From an uncultured Lachnospiraceae bacterium (lineage in GTDB: Bacteria > Bacillota > Clostridia > Lachnospirales > Lachnospiraceae): a stretch of 40,296 nt of DNA. Positions 1 to 9,072 of the stretch are shown here, in pieces. Position numbers and translations under genes: made by a program. Position 1 is the first letter of the stretch, and each line of letters begins with the position of its first letter. The notes under the pieces were generated by a model. The model did not search any database. It worked only from the letters and a program-made list of their open reading frames with translations, and was not told the origin of the DNA. The stretch spans positions 1-40,296 of the forward strand of contig CATJJD010000201.1 in NCBI GenBank assembly GCA_949740385.1, in the 5' to 3' direction.

Positions 1-62
1 CCAGCATCAAAGAGGATGTTCCGGCAATGCCGGCGGGCGGCGGCGGAATGGGTATGATGTAA
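1..62 (+). CDS. groEL: Chaperonin GroEL, C-terminal end only (partial)
   Basis: Frame reads ...SIKEDVPAMPAGGGGMGMM-stop, the typical Gly/Met-rich GroEL tail. Confidence 0.85.
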   Translation, partial: SIKEDVPAMPAGGGGMGMM

Positions 63-82
63 TCGCTGCAGAGTGTGAATTT

Positions 83-120
83 AAAATACGGAATCAGGTA
101 TGCCTGATTCCGTATTTTGT
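83..120 (+). terminator. Intrinsic terminator after groEL
   Basis: Perfect 16-bp inverted repeat aaaatacggaatcagg-tatg-cctgattccgtatttt. Confidence 0.8.
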
Positions 121-275
121 GTGGAAGGGGCAAAGATTTTGCGCACAGCCTCTTCCATTTTGTGCTGCGCCATGATATACTGTACAGGCTGGGGCATTTC
201 CGGTCAGCGGCTGCGTCGGCCCATTTTCCGGAGGCAGATTTTAAATGGACCGGTGTTTAAGGAGACAGAGACAAA

Positions 276-1145
276 ATGAGTAAAGTAATGATAGTTACCG
301 ACAGTAACAGCGGAATCACGCAGGCGGAGGCGAAGGATCTTGGGGTCGTTGTGCTTCCCATGCCTTTTTACATCAACGAGGAAATGTTCTATGAGGAGAT
401 AGACCTGTCGCAGGAGCAGTTTTACGAGCGGCTTGCGGTGGGGGGAGAGATTAAGACTTCCATGCCCCTTGTGGGAGATGTGACGGACATGTGGGACAGG
501 CTTCTTTCAGAGTGCGACGAGATCGTGCACATCCCGATGTCTTCGGGGCTCAGCAGCTCCTGTGAGACGGCCCGTATGCTGGCGCAGGATTACGAGGGCA
601 GAGTGCAGGTGGTGAACAACCAGCGGATTTCCGTCACGATGCGTCAGTCCGTCATCGACGCAAAGGTTCTGGCGGACCAGGGGAAGGATGCCGCAGGGAT
701 TCGGCAGATCCTGGAGGACTGCAGGTTTGAATCTTCCATATATATCATGGTGAACACACTGGAATACCTGAAAAAGGGCGGCCGCATCACGCCGGCAGCC
801 GCTGCGCTTGGCACGCTTTTAAGGCTTAAGCCGGTGCTGCAGATTCAGGGGGAGAAGCTGGACGCTTTCGCGAAGGCCCGCACCGTAAGGCAGGCGAAGT
901 CCATCATGATTGAGTCCATGAAAAACGATTTTGTGAACCGCTTTGACAGTCCGGACGGCGCGAAGATGAATCTGGCGCTGGCATACACCCACGATCTGGC
1001 GGCGGCGGAGGAGTTTTTGCGGGAGGTACAGCAGGTGTTCCCGAACAACGAGATTGTTGTAAATCCGCTGTCTCTCTCGGTGTCCTGCCACATCGGGCCG
1101 GGCGCGCTGGCGATCGCGTGCTCGAAGAAGCTTGCACAGGAGTGA
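276..1145 (+). CDS. DegV family protein (fatty-acid-binding fold)
   Basis: MSKVMIVTDSNSGITQAEAKDLGVVVLPMPFYI..., SSGLSSSCETARMLA, LEYLKKGGRI motifs typical of DegV. Confidence 0.9.
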   Translation: MSKVMIVTDSNSGITQAEAKDLGVVVLPMPFYINEEMFYEEIDLSQEQFYERLAVGGEIKTSMPLVGDVTDMWDRLLSECDEIVHIPMSSGLSSSCETARMLAQDYEGRVQVVNNQRISVTMRQSVIDAKVLADQGKDAAGIRQILEDCRFESSIYIMVNTLEYLKKGGRITPAAAALGTLLRLKPVLQIQGEKLDAFAKARTVRQAKSIMIESMKNDFVNRFDSPDGAKMNLALAYTHDLAAAEEFLREVQQVFPNNEIVVNPLSLSVSCHIGPGALAIACSKKLAQE

Positions 1146-1217
1146 GAGCTGTCGGGAGCGAAAGAAGATCGCACGAAGATAAGGTAACGGATAGTCTGGC
1201 ATACAGGAGGAACTGAC

Positions 1218-2510
1218 ATGGTAAAAGCAGTAGTTGGCGCTAACTGGGGCGATGAGGGAAAAGGTAAGATTACAGACATGCTGGCGGAGAAGGCGGACAT
1301 TATCGTCCGTTTTCAGGGCGGGGCGAACGCGGGGCACACCATTGTGAACAATTACGGCAAGTTCGCGCTTCACACGCTCCCGTCGGGCGTATTTTATAAT
1401 CACACGACAAGCGTGATCGGAAACGGCGTGGCGTTGAATATCCCGGTGCTTTTCGAGGAGATCCGCTCCATCACGGACCAGGGAGTTCCGATGCCGAAGA
1501 TTCTCGTGTCCGACCGGGCGCAGATTGTGATGCCGTACCACATTCTTTTTGACCAGTACGAGGAGGAGCGGCTGGGAGGCAGATCCTTTGGCTCCACGAA
1601 GTCCGGCATCGCGCCTTTCTACTCCGACAAGTACGCGAAAATCGGTTTTCAGGTCAGCGAGCTTTTCGACGAGGAGCGTCTGCGGGATAAGGCTGTGCAC
1701 GTTGCGGAGCAGAAAAATGTGCTGCTTGAGCACCTGTACCACAGACCGGCCATCGACGTGGAGGAGCTGCTTGATACGCTTCGCACATACCGCGAGATGG
1801 TTGCGCCTTACGTGTGCGACGTTTCACTGTTTCTGGATCAGGCCCTCAGGGACGGAAAGACCGTTCTTCTGGAGGGGCAGCTGGGCACATTGAAGGATCC
1901 GGATCACGGCATTTATCCGATGGTGACGTCCTCCTCCACACTGGCGGCCTACGGCGCCATCGGTGCGGGAATTGCGCCTTACGAGATCCGGCAGATTATC
2001 ACGGTCTGCAAGGCGTACTCCTCCGCGGTGGGCGCGGGCGCGTTTGTCAGCGAGATTTTCGGGGATGAGGCCGACGAGCTGCGCAGACGCGGCGGAGACG
2101 GCGGAGAGTTCGGGGCGACTACGGGCCGTCCGCGGCGCATGGGCTGGTTCGACTGCGTGGCCTCCCGCTACGGCTGCCGCCTGCAGGGGACGACTGACGT
2201 GGCTTTCACCGTGCTGGACGTGCTGGGCTATCTGGACGAGATACCGGTGTGCACCGGTTACGAGATCGACGGGACGGTCACAACGGATTTCCCGGTTACC
2301 GGAAAGCTCGAGAAGGCAAGGCCGGTGCTTGAGAAGCTGCCGGGCTGGAAGTGCGATATACGCGGCATCCGCAATTACGGGGAGCTGCCGGAGAACTGCC
2401 GGAAATATATTGAATTTATCGAGGAACGGATCGGATACCCGATTACCATGGTATCCAACGGGCCGGGCAGGGAAGATATTATCTACCGGGAATCGGCGTT
2501 AAAAAAATAG
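1218..2510 (+). CDS. purA: Adenylosuccinate synthase
   Basis: VVGANWGDEGKGKITDMLA, GGANAGHT, SNGPGREDII motifs; 430 aa. Confidence 0.97.
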   Translation: MVKAVVGANWGDEGKGKITDMLAEKADIIVRFQGGANAGHTIVNNYGKFALHTLPSGVFYNHTTSVIGNGVALNIPVLFEEIRSITDQGVPMPKILVSDRAQIVMPYHILFDQYEEERLGGRSFGSTKSGIAPFYSDKYAKIGFQVSELFDEERLRDKAVHVAEQKNVLLEHLYHRPAIDVEELLDTLRTYREMVAPYVCDVSLFLDQALRDGKTVLLEGQLGTLKDPDHGIYPMVTSSSTLAAYGAIGAGIAPYEIRQIITVCKAYSSAVGAGAFVSEIFGDEADELRRRGGDGGEFGATTGRPRRMGWFDCVASRYGCRLQGTTDVAFTVLDVLGYLDEIPVCTGYEIDGTVTTDFPVTGKLEKARPVLEKLPGWKCDIRGIRNYGELPENCRKYIEFIEERIGYPITMVSNGPGREDIIYRESALKK

Positions 2511-2521
2511 TCGGATGAAGC

Positions 2522-2552
2522 AAAAACAGCCCGCAAGACGGCTGTTTTTGTG
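2522..2552 (+). terminator. Intrinsic terminator after purA
   Basis: aaaaacagcc-cgcaagac-ggctgttttt hairpin followed by T-rich sequence. Confidence 0.8.
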
Positions 2553-2623
2553 TTTGGAGGCGAATTCTGAAGGCTTCCGTAAAAATCGGGCAACATACTT
2601 AAAAACAAAGGAGGAACGGTGAT

Positions 2624-3838
2624 ATGAAGGAGAGCAAAAAGCATTATGTGCGGCTGGGGCTTACCATTTTCTTAAGTCTTGCGGCGGCTATTGCATTTTT
2701 CTTTCTGATTTTTCACTTTCAGGGGGTAAAAGACTTTTTCGGACTGATCGGTTCCGCGCTGAAGCCGGCAATAACAGGGGCGGTGCTGGCGTATCTGCTG
2801 TGTCCGCTTACGAAGCTCCTGGAGAGGCAGCTAAGCAGGTGCAGGGTCCTTTCCGGTGCTGCAAGACTGCTGTCTGTTTTGCTGACGCTTGTTCTTGTAT
2901 TCTGTGTGCTGGGACTGTTCTGTGCGCTGCTTCTGCCTCAGCTGGTGGAGAATGTGAGAGGGCTTGTGACGGATCTTCCGGGACTGCTGGAGGGGCAGAT
3001 TGCAAGGCTCGGCGTTTATCTAAAGGAGGATAATGAGGCGGCGGCCGCCGCGCTGCAGATGATTGAGTCGGTGGAAACGTCTCTTGCGGCGTGGATTAAA
3101 ACGAATCTGCTCTCCACCATTTCGACCGTGGCAGGCAGCATCCTGTCGCTTGGCTCCGCGCTGGTTAATCTTGTGGTATCGCTTGTTGTGACCATCTATC
3201 TGCTGTTGGGCAGAGAGCACTACAGCGCCCAGTGCAGGAAGCTGTTTCTTGCGGTGAGCAGGAAGGAGGAGGTCAACCGGGTTGTCTTTGAGACGCTTGC
3301 GCAGATCAACCGGATTTTCAGCGGCTTTATTTCCGGAAAGCTTCTGGATTCCCTGATTGTCGGGATTATCTGTTTTGTCTGCCTGCTGCTTCTTCGCATT
3401 CCCTATGCTCTGCTGATCAGCGTGATCGTGGGAGTGACCAACATTATCCCGATGTTCGGGCCCTTTATCGGCGCGGTTCCCAGTGCATTTCTGCTGCTTC
3501 TGGTATCGCCGAAGCAGTGCATAGTCTTTCTGATATTTATTATTGTGCTGCAGCAGGCAGACGGGAACATCATCGGCCCGCGGATTCTTGGAAATTCCAC
3601 AGGGCTGTCGGCGATTTATGTGACCATTGCCATGCTGCTGTTCGGAAAACTGATGGGATTTCCGGGGATGATTGTGGGCGTGCCGCTGTTTGCAACCATG
3701 TATTACATCGTAAAGCGGCTGGCGGAGTATTCCCTGAGAAAACAGGGAAAGCCGGTTGAGACAGCAGCGTATGAAACGAAGGAAGCTGTCGGTGAGCAAA
3801 AGGCCGCTGAAAGCGCCTCCGGAAATCATGAATCGTGA
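2624..3838 (+). CDS. AI-2E family transporter (YdiK/PerM-like permease)
   Basis: Multiple TM helices; ISVIVGVTNIIPMFGPFIGAVPSAFLLLL and DGNIIGPRILGNSTGLSAIYV motifs of the AI-2E exporter family; SD aggagg upstream. Confidence 0.9.
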   Translation: MKESKKHYVRLGLTIFLSLAAAIAFFFLIFHFQGVKDFFGLIGSALKPAITGAVLAYLLCPLTKLLERQLSRCRVLSGAARLLSVLLTLVLVFCVLGLFCALLLPQLVENVRGLVTDLPGLLEGQIARLGVYLKEDNEAAAAALQMIESVETSLAAWIKTNLLSTISTVAGSILSLGSALVNLVVSLVVTIYLLLGREHYSAQCRKLFLAVSRKEEVNRVVFETLAQINRIFSGFISGKLLDSLIVGIICFVCLLLLRIPYALLISVIVGVTNIIPMFGPFIGAVPSAFLLLLVSPKQCIVFLIFIIVLQQADGNIIGPRILGNSTGLSAIYVTIAMLLFGKLMGFPGMIVGVPLFATMYYIVKRLAEYSLRKQGKPVETAAYETKEAVGEQKAAESASGNHES

Positions 3839-3996
3839 AGAAAGAATCCAAAAGAGAGTCCTTCGGTCTCTTATATGTCGGCGTATTTATGCCTTAAATG
3901 CATCGCTGAGAGACAATGCGGTTTCGCTCTGCTGAATCGATAAACTTATCGTACGGCTTTTGGTCCTTGTCTTATATCAAAGCTGCAGCTGCGTTA

Positions 3997-4242
3997 TTAC
4001 GGCTCCCGGTCATTTCCGGCGGCGCCGTCCCGGGAATTGCTTCCGTAATGATCCTTCAGCAGCCGGTAGATAAAGGTGTAGATCCAGATCAGCGTCGGTA
4101 CGATGACGGTTGCGATTACAGATGCGGTGAACATTTGCATGGTGCCGGAATTGTCCGTGACGGCGCAGATCAGCGTGGCAATATACAAAGCTGTCAGCAG
4201 CAGAACGCCGATTAAGGCGAGAATTCGTTTTACTTTTTTCAT
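3997..4242 (-). CDS. Small membrane protein, unknown function (81 aa)
   Basis: Two hydrophobic segments; SD aaggag 6 nt before ATG; promoter-like TTGCTT-N17-TACAAT on the minus strand upstream. Confidence 0.6.
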   Translation of the reverse strand: MKKVKRILALIGVLLLTALYIATLICAVTDNSGTMQMFTASVIATVIVPTLIWIYTFIYRLLKDHYGSNSRDGAAGNDREP

Positions 4243-4320
4243 GGGAATCTCCTTAAACGTTTTTTTACAATTATTGTAGTGGAATCCCGAGAGAAAAGCA
4301 AACAGAATTTAAAAAAGGTA

Positions 4321-4356
4321 TTGGAAAAGCGAAATAATTTTGTTATAATAACCAAT
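4321..4356 (+). promoter_or_regulatory. Sigma-A-type promoter for the SEC-C gene
   Basis: TTGGAA (4321-4326), 17-bp spacer, TATAAT (4344-4349). Confidence 0.65.
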
Positions 4357-4396
4357 GTGTACTGTGTACACCATAATATACGAAGGTGGGATAAGC

Positions 4397-4897
4397 ATGG
4401 CATTATTACAGGAATGGCAGAAGGTTGCCTACAATGACAAAGCAAACCAGGAGGATCTGCAGAAGTTCTGGCGGAGATATTTCCTGCTGGAGAAGGGCGT
4501 ATATGAGAAGCTTCTGGTGAATCCGGACGAGGTGTCGGAGGGGACCGTGAAGGAGCTTGCGGACAGGTACGGACTGTCTGTGATGGAGATGACCGGCTTT
4601 CTGGACGGCATCAACGACAGTCTGATCGAGCCGAATCCGATTGAGGAGATGGAGGAGGACACCCATGTGAGCCTCGCCTTTGATAAGGTGAAGCTGTACA
4701 AGAACATGGTGGACGCAAAGGCAGACTGGCTGTACAACCTTCCGATGTGGGACGACATTTTTGACAAAGAGACAAAGCGAAGCCTCTATCTGGAGCAGAA
4801 GAAGTCCGGCACCGTGGTCGTCGGAAAGAAGATCGGGCGCAATGATCCGTGTCCGTGCGGAAGCGGACGCAAGTACAAGCAGTGCTGCGGCAGATAG
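4397..4897 (+). CDS. SEC-C metal-binding motif protein
   Basis: C-terminal [21 protein letters not shown] is the SEC-C zinc motif. ATG at 4397 (MALLQEWQ) follows SD aaggtggg; the listed upstream start is less likely. Confidence 0.85.
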   Translation: MALLQEWQKVAYNDKANQEDLQKFWRRYFLLEKGVYEKLLVNPDEVSEGTVKELADRYGLSVMEMTGFLDGINDSLIEPNPIEEMEEDTHVSLAFDKVKLYKNMVDAKADWLYNLPMWDDIFDKETKRSLYLEQKKSGTVVVGKKIGRNDPCPCGSGRKYKQCCGR

Positions 4898-4939
4898 AAC
4901 CTGCGGAATCATTAATTTTAAAAATATTATGTTCAGGAC

Positions 4940-4967
4940 TTGATTTTGCATTAGTTTTGCATATAAT
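4940..4967 (+). promoter_or_regulatory. Promoter for the T-box/thrS unit
   Basis: TTGATT-N16-TATAAT. Confidence 0.6.
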
Positions 4968-4974
4968 AGAGATA

Positions 4975-5275
4975 ACAAATAAATGAAGCGAATGCGTGGA
5001 AGAGACGAGTAAGCAGATTCGAGCTCGCAGAGAGAGCGGTCCCGGCAGGCCGGGTGGTGTGAGCCGCTTGAAGGAGGATCTGCCGAAGACCAGCTCTGAG
5101 CGGCTCTAATACAGCCCGGTGACTCCGTTATCGTCATATACCGTTTATGCGGTTTGGAGTCTCTGCGAGAAAGGACAGTCAGGTTTTGTGCGCGGAGAGA
5201 ATGTGGGTGGAACCACGGTAGCGAATGTTTATCGTCCCCGGTGTTATTGTGAGATAACGCCGGGGATTTTTTGGT
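4975..5275 (+). ncRNA. T-box leader, Thr specifier, upstream of small ORF and thrS
   Basis: Stem I with AGUA/GAA loop-E elements; candidate specifier ACC at 5089-5091 in gccGAAG-ACC-A; T-box gtgggtggaaccacgg at 5203-5218; terminator ccccggtgttat-tgtgag-ataacgccgggg plus T-run at 5236-5272. Confidence 0.9.
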
Positions 5276-5318
5276 GGGAGCTGTTCCCGCCTGAGCAATC
5301 ATTGAAGGAGGAATCATT

Positions 5319-5537
5319 ATGATGGAAAAAATCAGAGAATTTTGGAGCACGATGGATGAGGAGTGCACGGTCACGAAGCTGGACGGTCTGCTTGCCGTGC
5401 TTGTGGCGGCGCTTTTCGGCTGTGTGACGGGAATGCTTCTGTCGTCGCGGTCGGCAAAGACCTACGGCTGCGGAAACGGCTGCCATCACTATCACGCGTC
5501 GCTGGACGGCGAGAGTGAAGAGGACGAGGATGAATAA
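5319..5537 (+). CDS. Small single-TM protein with Cys/His motif, unknown function
   Basis: 72 aa; TM LLAVLVAALFGCVTGMLL, then YGCGNGCHHYH and acidic tail; SD gaaggagg upstream; lies between T-box and thrS. Confidence 0.65.
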   Translation: MMEKIREFWSTMDEECTVTKLDGLLAVLVAALFGCVTGMLLSSRSAKTYGCGNGCHHYHASLDGESEEDEDE

Positions 5538-5579
5538 TATTAATATTTCAAACATGACAAAAGAACAGGAGATTATGAG

Positions 5580-7541
5580 ATGAGGATAACGTTAAAGGAC
5601 GGCTCCGTAAGGGAGTACAGCGAAGCAAAAAGTATTATAGAGATCGCCGGTGACATCAGCGAGGGGCTGGCAAGAGTCGCCTGTGCCGGGGAAGTAAACG
5701 GAGAGATTCTGGATCTGAGAACTGTGATCGAAGAGGACTGTGAGCTGAGTATCGTGACAGCCTCCGACCCCAAAGGGCTGCAGGTGATCCGCCACACGGC
5801 GTCCCACATTTTGGCGGAGGCGGTGAAACGTCTGTTTCCGGAGGCGAAGGTGACCATCGGGCCGGCCATCGCGGACGGATTTTACTACGATTTTGACGCG
5901 GAGCCCTTTTCGAGAGAGGATCTGGATAAGATCGAGGATGAGATGAAAAAAATCATCAAAGAGGGCAGGGGTATCACAAGATTTACCCTTCCGCGGGATG
6001 AGGCTGTTAAGCTGATGCAGGAGAAAAACGAGCCGTACAAGGTGGAACTGATCGAGGCTCTTCCTGCGGATGCGCAGATCAGCTTTTACGATCAGGGCGG
6101 CTTTGTGGATCTGTGCGCAGGCCCGCATCTGATGAGCACGAAGGGCGTGAAGGCGTTTAAGCTGCTGTCGTCCTCCATGGCGTACTGGCGGGGCGACTCC
6201 GACCGGGCCAGACTGCAGAGAATTTACGGCACGGCCTTCAATAAAAAAGACGAGCTGAAGGAGCATCTTGCAAGGCTTGAGGACGCGAAGCAGCGGGATC
6301 ACAATAAGCTGGGCCGGGAGATTGGACTGTTTACCACAGTCGACGTGGTGGGACAGGGACTTCCGCTTATGCTGCCGAAGGGAACGAAGATGATCATGAA
6401 GCTGCAGCGCTGGATTGAGGACCTGGAGGATCAGGAGTGGGGCTATGTCCGCACAAGAACGCCTCTGATGGCAAAGTCGGACCTGTACAAAATTTCCGGC
6501 CACTGGGATCACTACCTGGACGGCATGTTTGTGCTGGGGGATGCGGACAGCGACGAGGCCATGGCTCTTCGCCCGATGACCTGTCCGTTCCAGTATTACT
6601 GCTACAAGGCGCAGCAGCGCTCCTACCGGGATCTGCCGTACCGTATGGGAGAGACCTCCACGCTGTTTCGAAACGAGGATTCCGGCGAGATGCACGGGCT
6701 GACAAGGGTTCGCCAGTTTACTATCTCCGAGGGACACAATGTGATCCGTCCGGACCAGTGCGAGGAGGAGCTTAAAGCATGCTTTGATCTGAACTATCAT
6801 ATACTGAGCACCCTGGGACTGCAGGAGGAGGTGACTTACCGCCTTTCGAAGTGGGACCCGGAGAATAAAAAGAAATATCTCGGCGACGAGGCTTACTGGG
6901 AGAGCACCCAGGCGATGCTGCGGAGGATTCTTGTGGACAGGGGCGTGCCGTTTGTGGAGGAGGACGGAGAGGCTGCATTCTACGGACCGAAGATCGACAT
7001 TCAGGCGAAGAACGTTTACGGCAAGGAGGACACTATGGTGACCATCCAGCTGGACTGCGCCATCGCCGAGAATTTCGACATGTACTATGTGGATGCAAAC
7101 GGCGATAAGAAGCGGCCGTATATTATTCACCGCACATCCCTGGGCTGCTACGAGCGCACGCTGGCCTGGCTGATCGAACACTATGCGGGCAAGTTCCCGA
7201 CCTGGCTGTGCCCGGAGCAGGTGCGGGTGCTTCCGATTTCCGACAAGTATATGGACTATGCGAACCGGCTGGAGGCAGAGCTTAAGAAAAACGGCATCGA
7301 TGCGACGGTGGACCGGCGGGCGGAGAAGATCGGCTACAAGATCCGCGAGGCACGGCTGGATAAGCTGCCGTACATGCTCGTTGTGGGAGCGCAGGAGGAG
7401 GCGGACAACACGGTTTCCGTCCGGAGCCGTTTTGCCGGGGACGAGGGCGCAAAGCCCGTCGGCGATTTTATCAGCCAGATCTGCGAGGAGATCCGCACAA
7501 AACAGATCCGCGAGGAGCTGCCGCAGGAGGAGCGGGGTTAA
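5580..7541 (+). CDS. thrS: Threonyl-tRNA synthetase
   Basis: TGS domain, HTASHILAEAVKRLFPEA, RPMTCPFQYYCYK, GLTRVRQFTISEGH, IHRTSLGCYERTLAWLIEHYAGKFPTWLCPEQVRVLPIS. Confidence 0.98.
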   Translation: MRITLKDGSVREYSEAKSIIEIAGDISEGLARVACAGEVNGEILDLRTVIEEDCELSIVTASDPKGLQVIRHTASHILAEAVKRLFPEAKVTIGPAIADGFYYDFDAEPFSREDLDKIEDEMKKIIKEGRGITRFTLPRDEAVKLMQEKNEPYKVELIEALPADAQISFYDQGGFVDLCAGPHLMSTKGVKAFKLLSSSMAYWRGDSDRARLQRIYGTAFNKKDELKEHLARLEDAKQRDHNKLGREIGLFTTVDVVGQGLPLMLPKGTKMIMKLQRWIEDLEDQEWGYVRTRTPLMAKSDLYKISGHWDHYLDGMFVLGDADSDEAMALRPMTCPFQYYCYKAQQRSYRDLPYRMGETSTLFRNEDSGEMHGLTRVRQFTISEGHNVIRPDQCEEELKACFDLNYHILSTLGLQEEVTYRLSKWDPENKKKYLGDEAYWESTQAMLRRILVDRGVPFVEEDGEAAFYGPKIDIQAKNVYGKEDTMVTIQLDCAIAENFDMYYVDANGDKKRPYIIHRTSLGCYERTLAWLIEHYAGKFPTWLCPEQVRVLPISDKYMDYANRLEAELKKNGIDATVDRRAEKIGYKIREARLDKLPYMLVVGAQEEADNTVSVRSRFAGDEGAKPVGDFISQICEEIRTKQIREELPQEERG

Positions 7542-7695
7542 CATATTTTTTAGAAAAATTTGGCGGCATAGACAGAGCGAAATGTTGCATACTACTTATG
7601 GCAGAAAATCATTTCTGTTTTTATCATAGATGAAATGCGATGCAGATGAACATGACGGAAGCTGTAAGGAATGGAATGAACAGGAGGTATGTAAC

Positions 7696-8019
7696 ATGAC
7701 AGTATTTGATTGTAATGTGGTAAACTGCTCTTACAATGAGAACAACTGCTGCAGAAGAAACGACATCCGCGTGGAGGGAATGCAGGCAAAGGCTCCTTCC
7801 GAGACATGCTGCGCAAGCTACCAGCACAGAGGCTGCGGCTGCGGCTGCGGGCGAAACGCTGCGGGCGAGGCGTCCAGAAATACGGAGATTATGTGTGAGG
7901 CGGTTGGCTGCAGGTTCAATGACTCCAAAAAGTGTACCGCGAAACACATCGGTATTACGGGAGGTCACGCGGACAGCAGCAGAGAGACCGAGTGCGGAAG
8001 CTTCGAGTGCTGCTGCTAA
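7696..8019 (+). CDS. DUF1540 domain protein, two Cys-rich repeats
   Basis: MTVFDCNVVNCSYNENNCC...ETCCASY and IMCEAVGCRFNDSKKCTAKHIGI...ETECGSFECCC; start ATG 7696 after SD caggagg. Confidence 0.85.
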   Translation: MTVFDCNVVNCSYNENNCCRRNDIRVEGMQAKAPSETCCASYQHRGCGCGCGRNAAGEASRNTEIMCEAVGCRFNDSKKCTAKHIGITGGHADSSRETECGSFECCC

Positions 8020-8034
8020 TACACCCCGAAAAAG

Positions 8035-8064
8035 AGGAATCGGCCACTGGCCGGTTCCTTTTTC
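8035..8064 (+). terminator. Intrinsic terminator after DUF1540 gene
   Basis: aggaatcggcc-act-ggccggttcct followed by ttttct. Confidence 0.8.
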
Positions 8065-8181
8065 TTCCTTATTGTATAGGGGTGAAGAATCGACAGAAAA
8101 TAACATTATTTTCGGTTGGCTTTAAAGTGCTCCTGTGCTATAATGAGCAAAGTGCTGGTAATATCAGGAAGGACTTACGGT

Positions 8182-9045
8182 ATGGACTATAATATTAATT
8201 TTCCGAATCTCAACATTTATCTGGAGCATGTGGGAAAGAACATCATGATCGGCAATTTCTCCATCGCCTACTACGGCATCACCATCGCAATCGGAATGAT
8301 CGCGGGGATTCTGATTGCGGGATGGATGGCAAGGCGGACCGGACAGAACCCGGATACATATTTTGATCTGGCGCTGGTGGCCATTGTATGCGCACTGATC
8401 GGCGCAAGAATCTACTATGTGGTGTTTCGGTGGGATTACTACCGAAATGATCTGCTTCGCATTTTAAATGTGAGGGAGGGCGGACTTGCGATTTACGGCG
8501 GCGTGATCGCAGCGGTCATTACGGTGTTTGTGTTTGCAAGGGTGAAAAAGCTGTCTTTCGGGAAGCTCTGCGATACGGCGGGGATCGGGCTTGTGCTGGG
8601 GCAGGTGATCGGTCGCTGGGGAAACTTTTTTAACCGGGAAGTGTTCGGCGGCTACTCCGACGGGCTGTTCGCCATGCAGCTTCCGCTGTCTTCGGTGCGC
8701 TCCTCGGATCTGACGGACGAGCTTCTGGCAAATACGGTGGTGGTGGACGGGATCAAATATATCCAGGTTCATCCGACATTCCTGTATGAGTCGTTCTGGA
8801 ATCTGTGTCTGCTCTTTGTGCGGATCTGGTTCACGAAGCGAAAAGCCTTCGACGGGGAGGTGTTCCTTTTGTACCTGTTCGGGTACGGCATAGGCCGTTT
8901 CTGGATTGAGTCGATACGGACGGATCAGCTTCTTCTTCCGGGAATCGGGTATCCGGTGTCTATGGCGGTGGCAGCGCTCTGCGTGGCGGTGTCCTTTGTC
9001 TGGATTGTGGTCTGGCATATCCGCTGCCGCAGGCGGGAGCTGTAA
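8182..9045 (+). CDS. lgt: Prolipoprotein diacylglyceryl transferase
   Basis: IVCALIGARIYYVVFRWDYY, GGLAIYGGVIAA, GQVIGRWGNFFNREVFG, HPTFLYESFWN motifs; likely start ATG 8182. Confidence 0.95.
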   Translation: MDYNINFPNLNIYLEHVGKNIMIGNFSIAYYGITIAIGMIAGILIAGWMARRTGQNPDTYFDLALVAIVCALIGARIYYVVFRWDYYRNDLLRILNVREGGLAIYGGVIAAVITVFVFARVKKLSFGKLCDTAGIGLVLGQVIGRWGNFFNREVFGGYSDGLFAMQLPLSSVRSSDLTDELLANTVVVDGIKYIQVHPTFLYESFWNLCLLFVRIWFTKRKAFDGEVFLLYLFGYGIGRFWIESIRTDQLLLPGIGYPVSMAVAALCVAVSFVWIVVWHIRCRRREL

Positions 9046-9050
9046 TAAAA

Positions 9051-9072
9051 ACGGGGGATGGTTATCCCCCGT
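9051..9072 (-). terminator. Terminator of the minus-strand sigma/anti-sigma operon, overlapping the RsgI-like stop codon
   Basis: acgggggat-ggtt-atcccccgt; on the minus strand it is followed by tttttatta. Confidence 0.75.

Noticed and set aside
819-1742. 307-aa minus-strand ORF across degV/purA
   Set aside because: Overlaps two clear plus-strand genes; no homologous motifs.
3849-3870. Hairpin aagagagtccttcggtctctt as terminator after the AI-2E gene
   Set aside because: Stem has a bulge and there is no T-run; too weak to call.
5592-7544. 650-aa minus-strand ORF antisense to all of thrS
   Set aside because: Shadow ORF caused by GC-rich codon usage; protein has no recognisable domain and thrS on the plus strand is unambiguous.
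7602-7625. cagaaa-atca-tttctg-ttttt as terminator after thrS
   Set aside because: Only a 6-bp AT-rich stem; possible but not well supported.
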